Assembly (NCBI GenBank): GCA_000433475.1
Contig: HF993109.1
Span: 62,001 to 126,000, forward strand
Origin: Mycoplasma sp. CAG:956
GTDB taxonomy: Bacteria; Bacillota_I; Bacilli_A; RF39; UBA660
Length of the DNA: 64,000 nt
Direction of reading: 5' to 3'
This document shows positions 1-9,261 of the stretch, piece by piece (position 1 is the first letter of the stretch; every line of letters begins with the position of its first letter). The notes beneath the pieces are model-generated. The model saw only the letters and a program-made list of their open reading frames with translations. It had not been told where the DNA came from and ran no database searches. Position numbers and translations under genes: made by a program.

Positions 1-758
1 TGCTTTTGTAATTGCGATGGAATTGTATCAAATATTTGCTCAACTTTTAAGTTTATTTCATCCGCGTGCTTTCTAATATCATCTCTATATAATTTAAGAA
101 TATTTCTTTTTATTCTATCAGCTTTATCAAAATCTTTAGTGGCAATGTATTCTGAAACTACTTGTGGCATTCCACCAATTATTAAATATTCTTTAAAATA
201 GTCCATTGCTTTACGATGTAGAGCTTGACCTAAAGGCATCTTTTTTTGATAGCATTCTTTAATAAAATCCATTAAAGTTGTATTACCAAGAGCCCATAAA
301 AATTCTTCAAAGTCCATTGGTTGCATTTTTATTTTTTCTTCTTCAGAAGGAATTAAAATATCTTTAACATTTTTTTTGATCGATATTAAAGAACCTGTTT
401 CTATGTAATCGTATCTGCCATCTGCTACTAGGTGTTTAATAGCTCCTCTAGCACGGGGACAAAATTGTATTTCATCAAATATAAATAGTGTTTCTCTTTC
501 GTATAATTTAACACCGTAATATTGAGAAAGATAAGTAAATAAATAGTCTAAATTATCTAAGTAATTATCAAATAATTCTTTTATAATTTCTGGTACTTTA
601 GAAAAATCTATTAATATATATGTTTTGTAATTATTTTTAGCAAACTCTGTTGCAATATAACTTTTACCAACACGTCTTGCACCTTCTATTAATAGAGCAG
701 TTTTTCCGTTACTTTCCTTTTTCCATTTTAGCAATTCATTATATAATTTTCTTTTCAT
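1..758 (-). CDS. AAA-family ATPase (DUF4143-type), C-terminus beyond window edge
   Basis: The reverse strand reads open from an ATG ending at 758 to the window edge, about 252 residues. A Walker A motif GARRVGKS lies at residues 26-33 and a Walker B LFIFDEIQ follows at about 90. The sequence after that (GSLISIKK, then a segment ending GGMPQ) matches the layout of the DUF4143 group of ATP-binding proteins common in gut anaerobes, whose role is poorly known. The start has GGAG nine bases upstream. The C-terminal DUF4143 domain would lie outside the window, so the assignment rests on the ATPase part. It faces away from rpoZ and is preceded by three 33-bp direct repeats. Confidence 0.75.
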   Translation of the reverse strand, partial: MKRKLYNELLKWKKESNGKTALLIEGARRVGKSYIATEFAKNNYKTYILIDFSKVPEIIKELFDNYLDNLDYLFTYLSQYYGVKLYERETLFIFDEIQFCPRARGAIKHLVADGRYDYIETGSLISIKKNVKDILIPSEEEKIKMQPMDFEEFLWALGNTTLMDFIKECYQKKMPLGQALHRKAMDYFKEYLIIGGMPQVVSEYIATKDFDKADRIKRNILKLYRDDIRKHADEINLKVEQIFDTIPSQLQK

Positions 759-812
759 AATAATCTCCATGCTTAGAGTATAACACTAAATTTTAAATTT
801 AACAACGTTACT

Positions 813-902
813 TGCACAAAATCAGAAATAATAAATCATTCATTTAGCACAAAATCAAGAATAATAAATGGCTTATTTAGCACAAAATCAAGAATAGTAG
901 TG
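813..902. repeat. Three direct repeats with exact 33-bp period
   Basis: The core gcacaaaatca starts at 814, 847 and 880, so the copies are spaced exactly 33 bp, about three helical turns. Copies 2 and 3 are nearly identical over 17 bases; copy 1 has diverged downstream of the core. The array sits in the divergent promoter region between the ATPase gene (minus) and rpoZ (plus), where iterated protein-binding sites would be expected. No binding protein is known, and the role is inferred. Confidence 0.7.
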
Positions 903-993
903 AAAAAATGTCAAGAAAGTGTCAAATTTCAAAGAAAACTATGATAAAAAAATAAAAAAATAGTATGATAATTTATGTAAGGGAGTGATAAAT

Positions 994-1191
994 ATGTTAT
1001 ATCCATCTATTGATAAACTTTTAAATATTGTTGACTCAAAGTACAAATTAGTACACATTGCTTCACGTCGTAGTAAGCAAATGATGGAAAATCATCATTT
1101 TCAAATGAATGAAAATGAATACAAGAGTAAGAAAGAACTAGGAAGAGCCCTTGAAGAATTAGAAAAAGGATTAATCAAGGTTGAAAACTAG
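994..1191 (+). CDS. rpoZ: DNA-directed RNA polymerase subunit omega
   Basis: A 65-residue protein beginning MLYPSID followed by KYKLV and ASRRSKQM, the usual start and helix of bacterial omega subunits. Omega helps assemble and stabilise the beta-prime subunit of RNA polymerase. The chosen start is ATG 994, because family members begin at this Met and GGGAG at 981-985 gives good spacing. A GTG at 985 would add three residues and bury the ribosome-binding site. In many Bacillota rpoZ follows gmk; here it stands alone ahead of polA, with 110 bp between them. Confidence 0.85.
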   Translation: MLYPSIDKLLNIVDSKYKLVHIASRRSKQMMENHHFQMNENEYKSKKELGRALEELEKGLIKVEN

Positions 1192-1301
1192 TTCTTTTTT
1201 ATTTTGATTCAAAAAAAATCCTAGAATTTTCCAGTTTTTAAGTGTATAAAAGACTTTGCCGTGTTATACTTAAAAAGGATTAGAGGAAAGGTAAATTTAA
1301 A

Positions 1302-3860
1302 ATGGAAAAAGTATGTTTAGTTGATGGTAATAATTTAATGTTTAGAGCATATTATGCTACGGCCTATAGTGGTAATATGATGAAAAACTCTAAAGGATTT
1401 CCTACCAATGCATTATATGGTTTTGTTAATATGATGCAAAAAATAATTGATGAAGAAAAGCCAAAGTATATTATGGTGGCTTTTGATATTGGTAAAAACT
1501 TTCGTAAAGAAAAATATGAAACTTATAAAGCAGGAAGAAGCGAAACTCCTGAAGAATTAAAATTACAAATGCCTGTTGCAAGAAAAATCTTAGAAGCAAT
1601 GGGAATTAAGTATTATGAGTTAGAGCCATTTGAAGCGGATGATATTATTGGAACGTTTGCAGAGGCCTGCAACAACAATAAAGAATATGATGCAACAGTT
1701 ATTTCTAGTGATAAAGATTTGTTACAATTAATTACCGATGAAGTCGAAGTAAAACTATTAAAAACAAAAGATTATATAAGATATAATCCTGAAAGTTTTA
1801 AAGAGGATTGGGGTTTTACTCCAATTCATATGATAGATTATAAGGCTTTAGCGGGAGACTCATCAGATAATATTGCCGGGGTAAAAGGAATCGGTGATAA
1901 GACCGCAATTAATCTTTTAAAAACTTATGAAGATTTAGATGATATTTATAATCATATTGATGATATAAAAGGTGCTGTTAAAACTAAGTTAATAAATGAT
2001 AAGAAGTCTGCCTATACTTCTAAAGAAATGGCTACTATTTATAAAAAAGTTCCTATTGATATTAATTTTGATAATATCAAATATAATGGTCCTAAATTAG
2101 AAGAATTAGCTAATATATTTAGTGAATTAGAATTCTTTTCATTATTAAAAAATACAAGTACAAAAAGTAACCAAAAAGAAATAAAGTTTACAACTATTTT
2201 AGATGCTAAAGAAATAGAAGATGCTGATACTTATGCTTACTATATAGAATGTGATAAAGAAAATTATCATAATGCTAATATTGTAGGAATGAGTGTAGTT
2301 ACTAAAAAGAATAATTATTATGTACCTAAATTATTAATTAATGATACTCTTAATTATTTAAAAGATAAAATAAAGTATACTTATGATTTAAAAAAGAATA
2401 TTTGTCTTTTAAAAAGTGAAGATATTTTAAGTAATACTATTTTTGATACGATGATTTCTTCTTACTTATTAGAAGAAAATACGAAGGAAGATATTGCTTA
2501 CTTAATGATACCTAAGGATTATAAGGTAGAATTTTATGATGCTTCTTTAAAGAATGGTTTTAATTCTAAAGATATAGTTACTAAAGCACGTTTTATTTAT
2601 GATACTAGAGATGATTATTTAAAAAGAATTAAATTAGAAGATATGGAAAGCTTATTTGCTAATATTGAAATGCCTTTAATTAAAGTTTTAGCTAATATGG
2701 AACTTAATGGTATTAAATGTGATAAAGATGTTTTAAAGAGTATGTCTTTAGAAGTAGAAAAGAAAATAAAAGATATTGAAGAAAGAATCTATTTTGAATG
2801 TGGAGAAACCTTTAATATTGCTTCTCCTAAACAATTAGGAGTAATTCTTTTTGAAAAATTAAATTTACCATATGCTAAGAAAAATAAGTCAGGTGGTTAT
2901 AAAACTGATGTTGATACTTTAAAAAAATTAGTTAATTATAGTCCTGTAATTAGTGATATTTTAGAATTTAGAAATTTAAATAAACTTTATACAACTTATT
3001 TAGAAGGACTTATTCCTTATATTAAAGAAGACGGTAAGATTCATACTATTTATAAACAGAATTTAACAAGAACGGGTAGACTTTCATCAGTTGAACCTAA
3101 TATGCAAAATATTCCTGCTAAAGATAGCGAGGGCCGAAAGATAAAGAAGGCTTTCTATCCAGAATATGATTATTTATTAAGCTGTGATTATTCTCAAATT
3201 GAATTAAGACTTCTAGCTCATATTAGTAAGTCTCAAGAATTAATTAATGCCTATTTAAACGATGAAGATATTCATACTAAGGTGGCTGCTGATATTCATG
3301 GTATACCACAAAGTGAAGTAACACCATTAATGCGTAAAACTGCTAAAGCTGTTATTTTTGGTATTGTTTATGGAATTAGTGGTTTTGGTTTAGGAGAAAA
3401 CTTAGAAATACCTGCTAAGGAAGCCAAAAAGTTTATTGAAAAGTATTATGAACTATATCCAGGTGTTAAAAGATATATGGATGAAATCGTAAAAGAAGCT
3501 TATGAACGAGGCGAGGTTAGAACACTTTTCAACCGTAAACGTACTATCGATGAACTAAATAATAAGAATTATATGATTAGACAACAAGGAGAACGTATTG
3601 CTCTTAATACCCCAATTCAAGGCACTTGTGCTGATATTATGAAAAAAGCTATGGTAGAAATATATAGTTCTTTTAAAGAAAATAATATTCAAAGTAAAAT
3701 GTTATTACAGGTTCATGATGAATTAATATTTGATGTTAAAAAAGAAGAAAAGGATCAAGTAATAGCAATCGTTAAAGATAAGATGGAAAATGCTATTAAA
3801 CTTGATGTGCCAATTAAAGTAAGTAGTGATTTAGGTACTAATTGGTATGATACTAAGTAA
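1302..3860 (+). CDS. polA: DNA polymerase I
   Basis: An 852-residue family A polymerase used in Okazaki fragment maturation and repair. The N-terminal 290 residues are the 5'-3' exonuclease domain (LVDGNN start, then FEADDIIG). The polymerase domain carries motif A DYSQIELRLLAH from D629, the O-helix starting at R678 (RKTAKAVIFGIVYG) and motif C QVHDE at 803-807. The middle domain lacks the Asp-x-Glu pair of a proofreading exonuclease (the matching stretch reads YYIECD), so 3'-5' activity is probably absent, as in several Bacillus and Thermus enzymes. AGAGGAAAGG precedes the ATG. An extended -10 (TGTTATACT, 1262-1270) may be its promoter. Confidence 0.96.
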   Translation: MEKVCLVDGNNLMFRAYYATAYSGNMMKNSKGFPTNALYGFVNMMQKIIDEEKPKYIMVAFDIGKNFRKEKYETYKAGRSETPEELKLQMPVARKILEAMGIKYYELEPFEADDIIGTFAEACNNNKEYDATVISSDKDLLQLITDEVEVKLLKTKDYIRYNPESFKEDWGFTPIHMIDYKALAGDSSDNIAGVKGIGDKTAINLLKTYEDLDDIYNHIDDIKGAVKTKLINDKKSAYTSKEMATIYKKVPIDINFDNIKYNGPKLEELANIFSELEFFSLLKNTSTKSNQKEIKFTTILDAKEIEDADTYAYYIECDKENYHNANIVGMSVVTKKNNYYVPKLLINDTLNYLKDKIKYTYDLKKNICLLKSEDILSNTIFDTMISSYLLEENTKEDIAYLMIPKDYKVEFYDASLKNGFNSKDIVTKARFIYDTRDDYLKRIKLEDMESLFANIEMPLIKVLANMELNGIKCDKDVLKSMSLEVEKKIKDIEERIYFECGETFNIASPKQLGVILFEKLNLPYAKKNKSGGYKTDVDTLKKLVNYSPVISDILEFRNLNKLYTTYLEGLIPYIKEDGKIHTIYKQNLTRTGRLSSVEPNMQNIPAKDSEGRKIKKAFYPEYDYLLSCDYSQIELRLLAHISKSQELINAYLNDEDIHTKVAADIHGIPQSEVTPLMRKTAKAVIFGIVYGISGFGLGENLEIPAKEAKKFIEKYYELYPGVKRYMDEIVKEAYERGEVRTLFNRKRTIDELNNKNYMIRQQGERIALNTPIQGTCADIMKKAMVEIYSSFKENNIQSKMLLQVHDELIFDVKKEEKDQVIAIVKDKMENAIKLDVPIKVSSDLGTNWYDTK

Positions 3861-3866
3861 TAGTAA

Positions 3867-3904
3867 AGTATTGTAAAAAAACATAAAAAAGCATTTACAA
3901 TATT
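3867..3904. repeat. Inverted repeat between polA and mutM
   Basis: Arms agtattgtaaa (3867-3877) and tttacaatatt (3894-3904) pair over 10 of 11 bases around a 16-base A-rich spacer. No T-run follows on the plus strand, so a simple terminator is unlikely on that strand. It may be an operator or an RNA hairpin in the polA-mutM junction. The function is unknown. Confidence 0.5.
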
Positions 3905-3946
3905 AAAAGAAAATAATAAAATAAACCCTAAGAAAGAAGAAGTAGT

Positions 3947-4765
3947 ATGCCAGAAATAGCGGAAGTAGAAACAGTAAGAAATGTCTTAAAGAAAAGTATT
4001 TTACATAAAAGAATAATAGGTGTAGATATTTATTATGATAAGATGATTGAAGGCGATGTAGAAGAATTTAAGAAATGTCTTATTAATAATGAATTTGTAG
4101 ATATAAAAAGAGTAGGTAAATGGTTAATATTTGAACTTAATAATTATTATATGTTAAGTCATTTACGTATGGAAGGTAAGTATTTTATTAAAAATACTTC
4201 AGAAGAAAAGGCTAAACATGAACATGTTATTATGCATTTTGCAGATAATACAGACCTTAGATATCATGATACGAGAAAGTTCGGCAGAATGAAGATTATT
4301 CCTAAATATGCTTTATATGAAACCGAAGAAATAAAAAAACAAGGTAAGGAACCAGGAAGTAAGGAACTTACCAGTGAGTATTTAGTTTCTAAATTCAAAT
4401 TAAAGAAAGAACCAATTAAAACAGCTTTACTTGACCAAACAATTATAAGCGGACTTGGAAATATTTATGCTGATGAAGTATTGTTTGCTAGCAAAATAAA
4501 TCCAACTAGACCAGCAAATAGTATTACTGGAGATGAGGCTTTAAAAATAGCTCTTAGTAGTGCTCGTATTATTAAAAAAGCCATGGAAATGGGTGGCACA
4601 ACAATTAGAAGTTATACTTCTAGTTTAGGAGTAACTGGTCATTATCAAGATTATTTATGTGTTCATAAAAGAGAAAATTTACCGTGTCCTAGTTGTGGTG
4701 AAAAGATAATACGTATTAAAGTAGGAGGAAGAAGCACTTATCTATGTCCTAAGTGTCAAAAATAA
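3947..4765 (+). CDS. mutM: Formamidopyrimidine-DNA glycosylase (Fpg)
   Basis: A 272-residue bifunctional base-excision enzyme that removes 8-oxoguanine and cleaves the abasic site. The mature N-terminus after Met removal is PEIAEVE, giving the catalytic Pro2 and Glu3. The C-terminal zinc finger has Cys247, Cys250, Cys267 and Cys270 (CPSC then CPKC). Length is normal. It follows polA closely, a repair pairing common in Bacillota, although the usual coaE neighbour is missing and an acetyltransferase gene follows after 3 bp. Confidence 0.95.
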   Translation: MPEIAEVETVRNVLKKSILHKRIIGVDIYYDKMIEGDVEEFKKCLINNEFVDIKRVGKWLIFELNNYYMLSHLRMEGKYFIKNTSEEKAKHEHVIMHFADNTDLRYHDTRKFGRMKIIPKYALYETEEIKKQGKEPGSKELTSEYLVSKFKLKKEPIKTALLDQTIISGLGNIYADEVLFASKINPTRPANSITGDEALKIALSSARIIKKAMEMGGTTIRSYTSSLGVTGHYQDYLCVHKRENLPCPSCGEKIIRIKVGGRSTYLCPKCQK

Positions 4766-4768
4766 TTT

Positions 4769-5686
4769 ATGAAAACTGAAGAAAATAAAAGAACCATAAA
4801 TAAAGTTGATTTTATAGAAATGAAAAACTTTAATAATTATTTACTTGATAGTGAACTTTATAAAATATTTGATTTTGGACTTAGTTATGGTAATAAAAAC
4901 GTTAAGATATTTAGAATAGTAGAAAGAGATACAAGATATACTATAGGAGCGATAGAATTTTTGTTAACTCCTATGGGACTTGATATAAAAATTGGTTTAA
5001 ATAGTAGTTATCAAAAGAATGGTAATGGTACAAAGTTATTAAAAATGATTATAGATTCTTTTGGGGAGTCTTTAAATAATACGGAGTATTTTGTTGCTCA
5101 TATTGCTCCAAATAACTTAGCTTCTCAAAAATTATTTTCTAAGTGTGGTTTTGTTAGCGATTTTGACGAAATCGAAAGTGGGCTTGCTGAAGGGTATTTA
5201 ACATATAGAAAAAGAAATCCTAATTATGGTAAAAGAAATTATGGTAAAGATGAAGTTATATTTTATCAAGGTGATGATGCTAATGCCTATTATAAATTAG
5301 AAATATTTAAAAGCGATGAGACTGGAAATATTTTAGAAAAACCAATAACAGCTAAAGTTGCTTTTAGAAGTATTTATGATGGTATGGAGATATTAACTGA
5401 TTATCAAGACAATGCTATAGAACTTGCTAAATTTATTTGGTATATTGAAAGTCGTTTTGAAGTAATATTTCCAGATAGTATGTATTTTACTTATGCCTTA
5501 CGTATAAGTAAGAATGCTAATAAAAAAAATTATATTGAGTTATTTAAGAAATATTATTTTACCTTAGATGAATATAGTAGTACTGATGATTGTTTAGTAT
5601 TCAAACGATTAAATAAACATTATGTTGAAGATTTGAATCAAATCTTAAAAAGAGCAAAAATTAAAGGAGAGAAAAATTATGATTAA
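4769..5686 (+). CDS. GNAT-family N-acetyltransferase with extra C-terminal domain
   Basis: 305 residues. The N-terminal half has the GNAT pattern: a beta-hairpin ending GAIEFLLTP, the acetyl-CoA loop segment QKNGNGTKLLK and the C-terminal strand LASQKLFSKCGFV. The remaining 150 residues (from about NPNYGKRNYG onward) form a second domain I do not recognise; it may be a degenerate second GNAT fold. The substrate cannot be predicted. No strong ribosome-binding site precedes the ATG, and the gene starts 3 bp after mutM, so translational coupling is likely. It overlaps murD by 8 bp, making mutM-GNAT-murD one transcript. Confidence 0.75.
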   Translation: MKTEENKRTINKVDFIEMKNFNNYLLDSELYKIFDFGLSYGNKNVKIFRIVERDTRYTIGAIEFLLTPMGLDIKIGLNSSYQKNGNGTKLLKMIIDSFGESLNNTEYFVAHIAPNNLASQKLFSKCGFVSDFDEIESGLAEGYLTYRKRNPNYGKRNYGKDEVIFYQGDDANAYYKLEIFKSDETGNILEKPITAKVAFRSIYDGMEILTDYQDNAIELAKFIWYIESRFEVIFPDSMYFTYALRISKNANKKNYIELFKKYYFTLDEYSSTDDCLVFKRLNKHYVEDLNQILKRAKIKGEKNYD

Positions 5687-7013
5687 ATTAAAAAATAGTA
5701 AAATATTTGTTTTAGGAATGGCTAGAAGTGGCTATGAAGTAAGTAAATACTTAAGTAAATATGATAATGAAATTGTTGTAACTGATGCTAAAGAACAAGA
5801 AAGTTCGAAAGTACAAGAATTAGAAAGTCTTGGCATTAAAGTAGTAATAACTGATAAACCAAAAGAATTACTAAATAATACTTATAATGTTGTTATTAAA
5901 AATCCAGGAATTAAGTATACTAATCCCTTAATAGTTAAAGCAAATTCTTTAAGTATTCCTGTTATTAACGAAGTAGAAGCAGCTTCTTACTTCTTTCCAG
6001 AAAATTTACAAGTAATTGGGGTAACTGGTTCTAATGGAAAGACTACTACGACTAATTTGATTAATGAAATGTTAAAGGCTGCTGGTAAAAAGGTAATTAT
6101 GGCAGGAAATATGGGTATTCCTGTTTGCAGTGTTTTAAATGATTTAGATAGTGATACTATTTTACTTCTAGAAATATCTATTCAACAATTATGTAATATG
6201 AATCATTTTAAGACTAATGTTAGTGTTTTAACTAATCTTACTCCAACTCATATTGACTTTTTAGATACTTATGAAAATTATAAGAATACAAAGAAGAGAA
6301 TATTTAATAATCATACTGATAAAGATATTGCTATTCTTAATTTAAATAATAATGATGAAATAGAGTTAACTAAAGATATAAAATCGCATAAGGTTTATTT
6401 TAGTAGTACTTGCAATACTGATATTTGTATTAATGATGATTATATAACTTATTTTGGAGAAAAGATAATTAAGTTAGAAGATATTAAATTACAAGGAATG
6501 CATAACTATGAAAATGCTTGTTGTGCAATTGGTGCTGTTAAACATTATAATGTCGATAATGCTGCTATTATAAAAGTATTAAAAGAGTTTGGCGGTGTAG
6601 AGCATCGTCTAGAATATGTTAGAACTTTAAATAATGTAGAGTATTATAATGATTCTAAGGCTACTAATACGGTTTCAACTACTATAGCTTTAAAAGCTTT
6701 TAATAAACCAACTATATTAATTATGGGTGGATTAGATAGAGGACATTCTTTTGAACCATTAAATGATTATATGAAAAATGTAAAACTAGTGGTTTGTTAT
6801 GGACAGACTAAGAATCGTATTGAAAAATGGGCAGATAGTTTAAATATTGCTGTTAAAGTAGTAGATAATTTACATGATGCTACTATGTATGCAAATAGTA
6901 AGGCTTTATCGGGCGATGTTATTTTGCTTTCACCAGCTTGTGCTTCTTGGGACCAATATAAGTGCTTTGAAGACCGTGGTACAGAGTATAAAACAATAGT
7001 TAACGGACTATAA
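5679..7013 (+). CDS. murD: UDP-N-acetylmuramoyl-L-alanine--D-glutamate ligase
   Basis: A 444-residue cytoplasmic Mur ligase adding D-Glu to UDP-MurNAc-L-Ala. The Rossmann-like N-terminus reads VLGMARSG. The ATP-binding P-loop GSNGKTTTT is at 117-125, the Mur core HNYENACCAIGA follows, and the C-terminal domain carries YYNDSKATN and LLSPACASWDQY. GGAGAG precedes the start inside the preceding gene. Two usually conserved strings are slightly altered (EISIQQL, TPTHIDFL), which looks like lineage drift and not decay. Confidence 0.95.
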   Translation: MIKLKNSKIFVLGMARSGYEVSKYLSKYDNEIVVTDAKEQESSKVQELESLGIKVVITDKPKELLNNTYNVVIKNPGIKYTNPLIVKANSLSIPVINEVEAASYFFPENLQVIGVTGSNGKTTTTNLINEMLKAAGKKVIMAGNMGIPVCSVLNDLDSDTILLLEISIQQLCNMNHFKTNVSVLTNLTPTHIDFLDTYENYKNTKKRIFNNHTDKDIAILNLNNNDEIELTKDIKSHKVYFSSTCNTDICINDDYITYFGEKIIKLEDIKLQGMHNYENACCAIGAVKHYNVDNAAIIKVLKEFGGVEHRLEYVRTLNNVEYYNDSKATNTVSTTIALKAFNKPTILIMGGLDRGHSFEPLNDYMKNVKLVVCYGQTKNRIEKWADSLNIAVKVVDNLHDATMYANSKALSGDVILLSPACASWDQYKCFEDRGTEYKTIVNGL

Positions 7014-7014
7014 A

Positions 7015-7650
7015 ATGCAAGTTGTACTTGATGATAAAAAAATCGATGTTATAATCGAACATAAGCAAAATAAAAATCTTTATATACGAGTTACCGATAA
7101 TTTAGAATTATCAGTAACTTGTAACAAAAGAGTATCGGAAAAAGAAATATTAGATATTATAACTAAAAATAGTAAATCTTTAATTAAAATGTATAATCGT
7201 AAATTAAAAGAACTAGATAATAATAGTATCTTTTATTATTTAGGAAAACCTTATACTATTATTTATAATAAAGATGTAGGAAAGTATTATATAGAAGAAG
7301 ATTGTATAATTGTTAAAGATGAAAAGATGTTAAATAAGTTTTATGCTAACGAGTGTGTAAGAGTATTTACCCAGGAATTAGAAAAATATAATCCTTATTT
7401 TAATTATTTACCTAAGTATAGCCTAAGAGTAAGAAAGATGAAGACTAGGTGGGGTGTTTGTAATAGGGGCAATAATACAGTTACTTTAAATAGTGAATTA
7501 TTAAAAAAAGATATTAGGTTAATTGATTATGTTGTTGTTCATGAACTTAGTCATTTTAAAGAAGCAAATCATAGTGATAAGTTCTGGCATGAAGTATCTT
7601 TAAGATACCCAAATTACAAAGAAGCTAGAAAAGAATTAAATGAAGTTTAA
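7015..7650 (+). CDS. YgjP-like (DUF45) metallopeptidase domain protein
   Basis: 211 residues, beginning 1 bp after murD. The C-terminal half contains the zinc-protease signature HELSH (His176, Glu177, His180) with a third ligand His186 in EANHSDKFW. The upstream KMKTRWGVCN segment is typical of the YgjP/DUF45 family. The biological substrate is not established for this family. It is the last gene of the mutM-GNAT-murD run and is followed by a terminator. Confidence 0.85.
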   Translation: MQVVLDDKKIDVIIEHKQNKNLYIRVTDNLELSVTCNKRVSEKEILDIITKNSKSLIKMYNRKLKELDNNSIFYYLGKPYTIIYNKDVGKYYIEEDCIIVKDEKMLNKFYANECVRVFTQELEKYNPYFNYLPKYSLRVRKMKTRWGVCNRGNNTVTLNSELLKKDIRLIDYVVVHELSHFKEANHSDKFWHEVSLRYPNYKEARKELNEV

Positions 7651-7676
7651 GATGTCTAAAAGACGTCTTTTTTTAT
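7650..7676 (+). terminator. Rho-independent terminator after the murD operon
   Basis: Stem agatgtct (7650-7657) and agacgtct (7661-7668) with a 3-base loop and one G-U pair, followed by a run of T's. It overlaps the stop codon of the DUF45 gene by one base. Confidence 0.75.
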
Positions 7677-7799
7677 GAAAAACATTGGTTAATATATTAA
7701 TAGCTTGATTATTGATTTTAATAGTAAATTTTTTGGTAACCAATTAATAAAAAAATGGTAACGATTATTACGGGGATAATACTGATTACTATGTAAAGG

Positions 7800-8879
7800 T
7801 TAATTCTTACTAATATTTAAAATAATACCAATGGAGGCAAAAGAAACTAAAAGACTGGAGCCACCATAACTAAAGAAGGGTAAAGTCACACCAGTGACCG
7901 GAATTAAGCCAACTACTACACAGAGGTTAAGTAAAGCTTGAATTAAAATACCAAAAGAAAGTCCGAAACTTAAATATTTAGCAAAAAGATTTTTAGCTTG
8001 CATACTGACTTTAATAGAAAAGTAGAAAAGAAGCATAAAAATACTAGTAACTACGAGGACTCCTAAAAAGCCAAATTCTTCAGAAATAATAGAAAAGATA
8101 AAATCAGTTTGGGGTTCTGGTAAATAAAAATGCTTTTGAATAGAAGAACCAAAACCAAGCCCTAAAAGACCACCAGGACCAATGGCATATAAACTCTGAA
8201 TAATTTGAAAGCCACTACCTAAAGGGTCAACCCAAGGATTAATAAAAGAAATAATTCTAGCAAGACGATAGGGTGCTACGATAATAAGACAAACTATCCC
8301 AAATAGACCTAGGATACCACATTTAACAAAGAAAGAAATTTTAGCACCTGATATAAAAATAATCATGATTAACGTAAGAACAATAACCATACCTTGACCA
8401 AAGTCGGGTTCTAACATAATAAGACCGAAGAAAAGAAAAATAACTCCTAAAATAGGAAATATGCCTTTTACTACATCTTTTACCGAAGAATCGTTATTAG
8501 CTAAATATTTAGAAACAAAGATTATTAAACCAATTTTGGCAAATTCTGAAGGCTGGATACCAAAAGAGCCTATACCAAACCAGCTTCTAGCACCATTTCT
8601 AACCTTGCCAATACCAGGAATAAGTACAAGAATAAGTAAAATAAAGCAAGCAATTAAAACTTTATTGGCATACTTATAGTACTTTTTATAATCAAATTTA
8701 GATAGAATTATCATAATAAGAATACCTATTATAAAAAACAAGATTTGATGTTTGACATACTTTAAAGGGTCATTAAACTTATATTCAGCCCAAATATTAC
8801 TAGCAGAATATATCATAATAATTCCTAAAAGACCGGCAATAATACTTAAGAAAAATAATTTATAATCGATTTTTTTCAA
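7800..8879 (-). CDS. ftsW: FtsW/RodA/SpoVE-family SEDS peptidoglycan polymerase
   Basis: An integral membrane glycosyltransferase with about ten membrane segments that polymerises lipid II with a class B PBP. Family marks are IMIYSASN in the first segment, GARSWFGIG and IQPSEFAK in the long loop, EPDFGQG, and SYGGSSLLVS near the end. I start it at TTG 8879 (MKKIDYKLF), which has GGTGG at good spacing and the normal family N-terminus. An upstream TTG at 8945 would add 22 residues, and it overlaps the stop of the remnant described next. Spore-forming relatives also use SpoVE, so FtsW and SpoVE cannot be separated by sequence. A second SEDS gene lies at 20681-21661. Confidence 0.88.
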   Translation of the reverse strand: MKKIDYKLFFLSIIAGLLGIIMIYSASNIWAEYKFNDPLKYVKHQILFFIIGILIMIILSKFDYKKYYKYANKVLIACFILLILVLIPGIGKVRNGARSWFGIGSFGIQPSEFAKIGLIIFVSKYLANNDSSVKDVVKGIFPILGVIFLFFGLIMLEPDFGQGMVIVLTLIMIIFISGAKISFFVKCGILGLFGIVCLIIVAPYRLARIISFINPWVDPLGSGFQIIQSLYAIGPGGLLGLGFGSSIQKHFYLPEPQTDFIFSIISEEFGFLGVLVVTSIFMLLFYFSIKVSMQAKNLFAKYLSFGLSFGILIQALLNLCVVVGLIPVTGVTLPFFSYGGSSLLVSFASIGIILNISKN

Positions 8880-8941
8880 AAAGAACCACCTATATAAGTA
8901 TATGTTTAAAATAGAAAATATATGGTTATTAAAGGTAGGTA

Positions 8942-9154
8942 TCAAATTTCTTTATTAACAATTATCATCATACTAATATCTGGATTGTTATAAGTACTTA
9001 AAATAAAACCACTTATAAGTTTAGTATCTTTTATTAACCCGTTGGTACTTATTAATTTAAAATCATCGGGAATTATAGGATACAATCTGATTATTTTTTT
9101 AAATAAAAAGTCATTATAAGCTTTTTGTAAGTTTTCAATATATTTAGAAAATTC
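8942..9154 (-). pseudogene. Remnant of an unidentified gene upstream of ftsW
   Basis: The reverse strand is open from 9154 to a TGA at 8942-8944 and reads like real protein (KYIENLQKAY, then LYPIIPDDF and ISMMIIVNKEI), but it has no ATG. The same frame continues upstream as KEKDFNNSDKVTS after an in-frame TAA at 9155-9157, with more stops before that. This looks like the last 70 codons of a decayed gene that once preceded ftsW. I do not recognise the family. A very short gene with a non-standard start cannot be excluded. Confidence 0.45.
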
Positions 9155-9261
9155 TTAACTGGTTACTTTATCGCTATTATTAAAATCTTTTTCCTTTTAA
9201 TTTTAGTTTACTTAAAAAGAATATTTATAATAGTACATTCTTAAATTAATTTCTAGATATT

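Noticed and set aside
1192..1260. Terminator after rpoZ
   Set aside because: Only an 8-bp palindrome aactagtt without a loop near a T-rich stretch; too weak to call.
7676..7799. Open hydrophobic frame downstream of ftsW on the minus strand (ISIIPVIIVTIFLLIGY)
   Set aside because: It could be a one-helix protein or a lost C-terminal tail of ftsW, but there is no start codon or ribosome-binding site and ftsW already ends normally.
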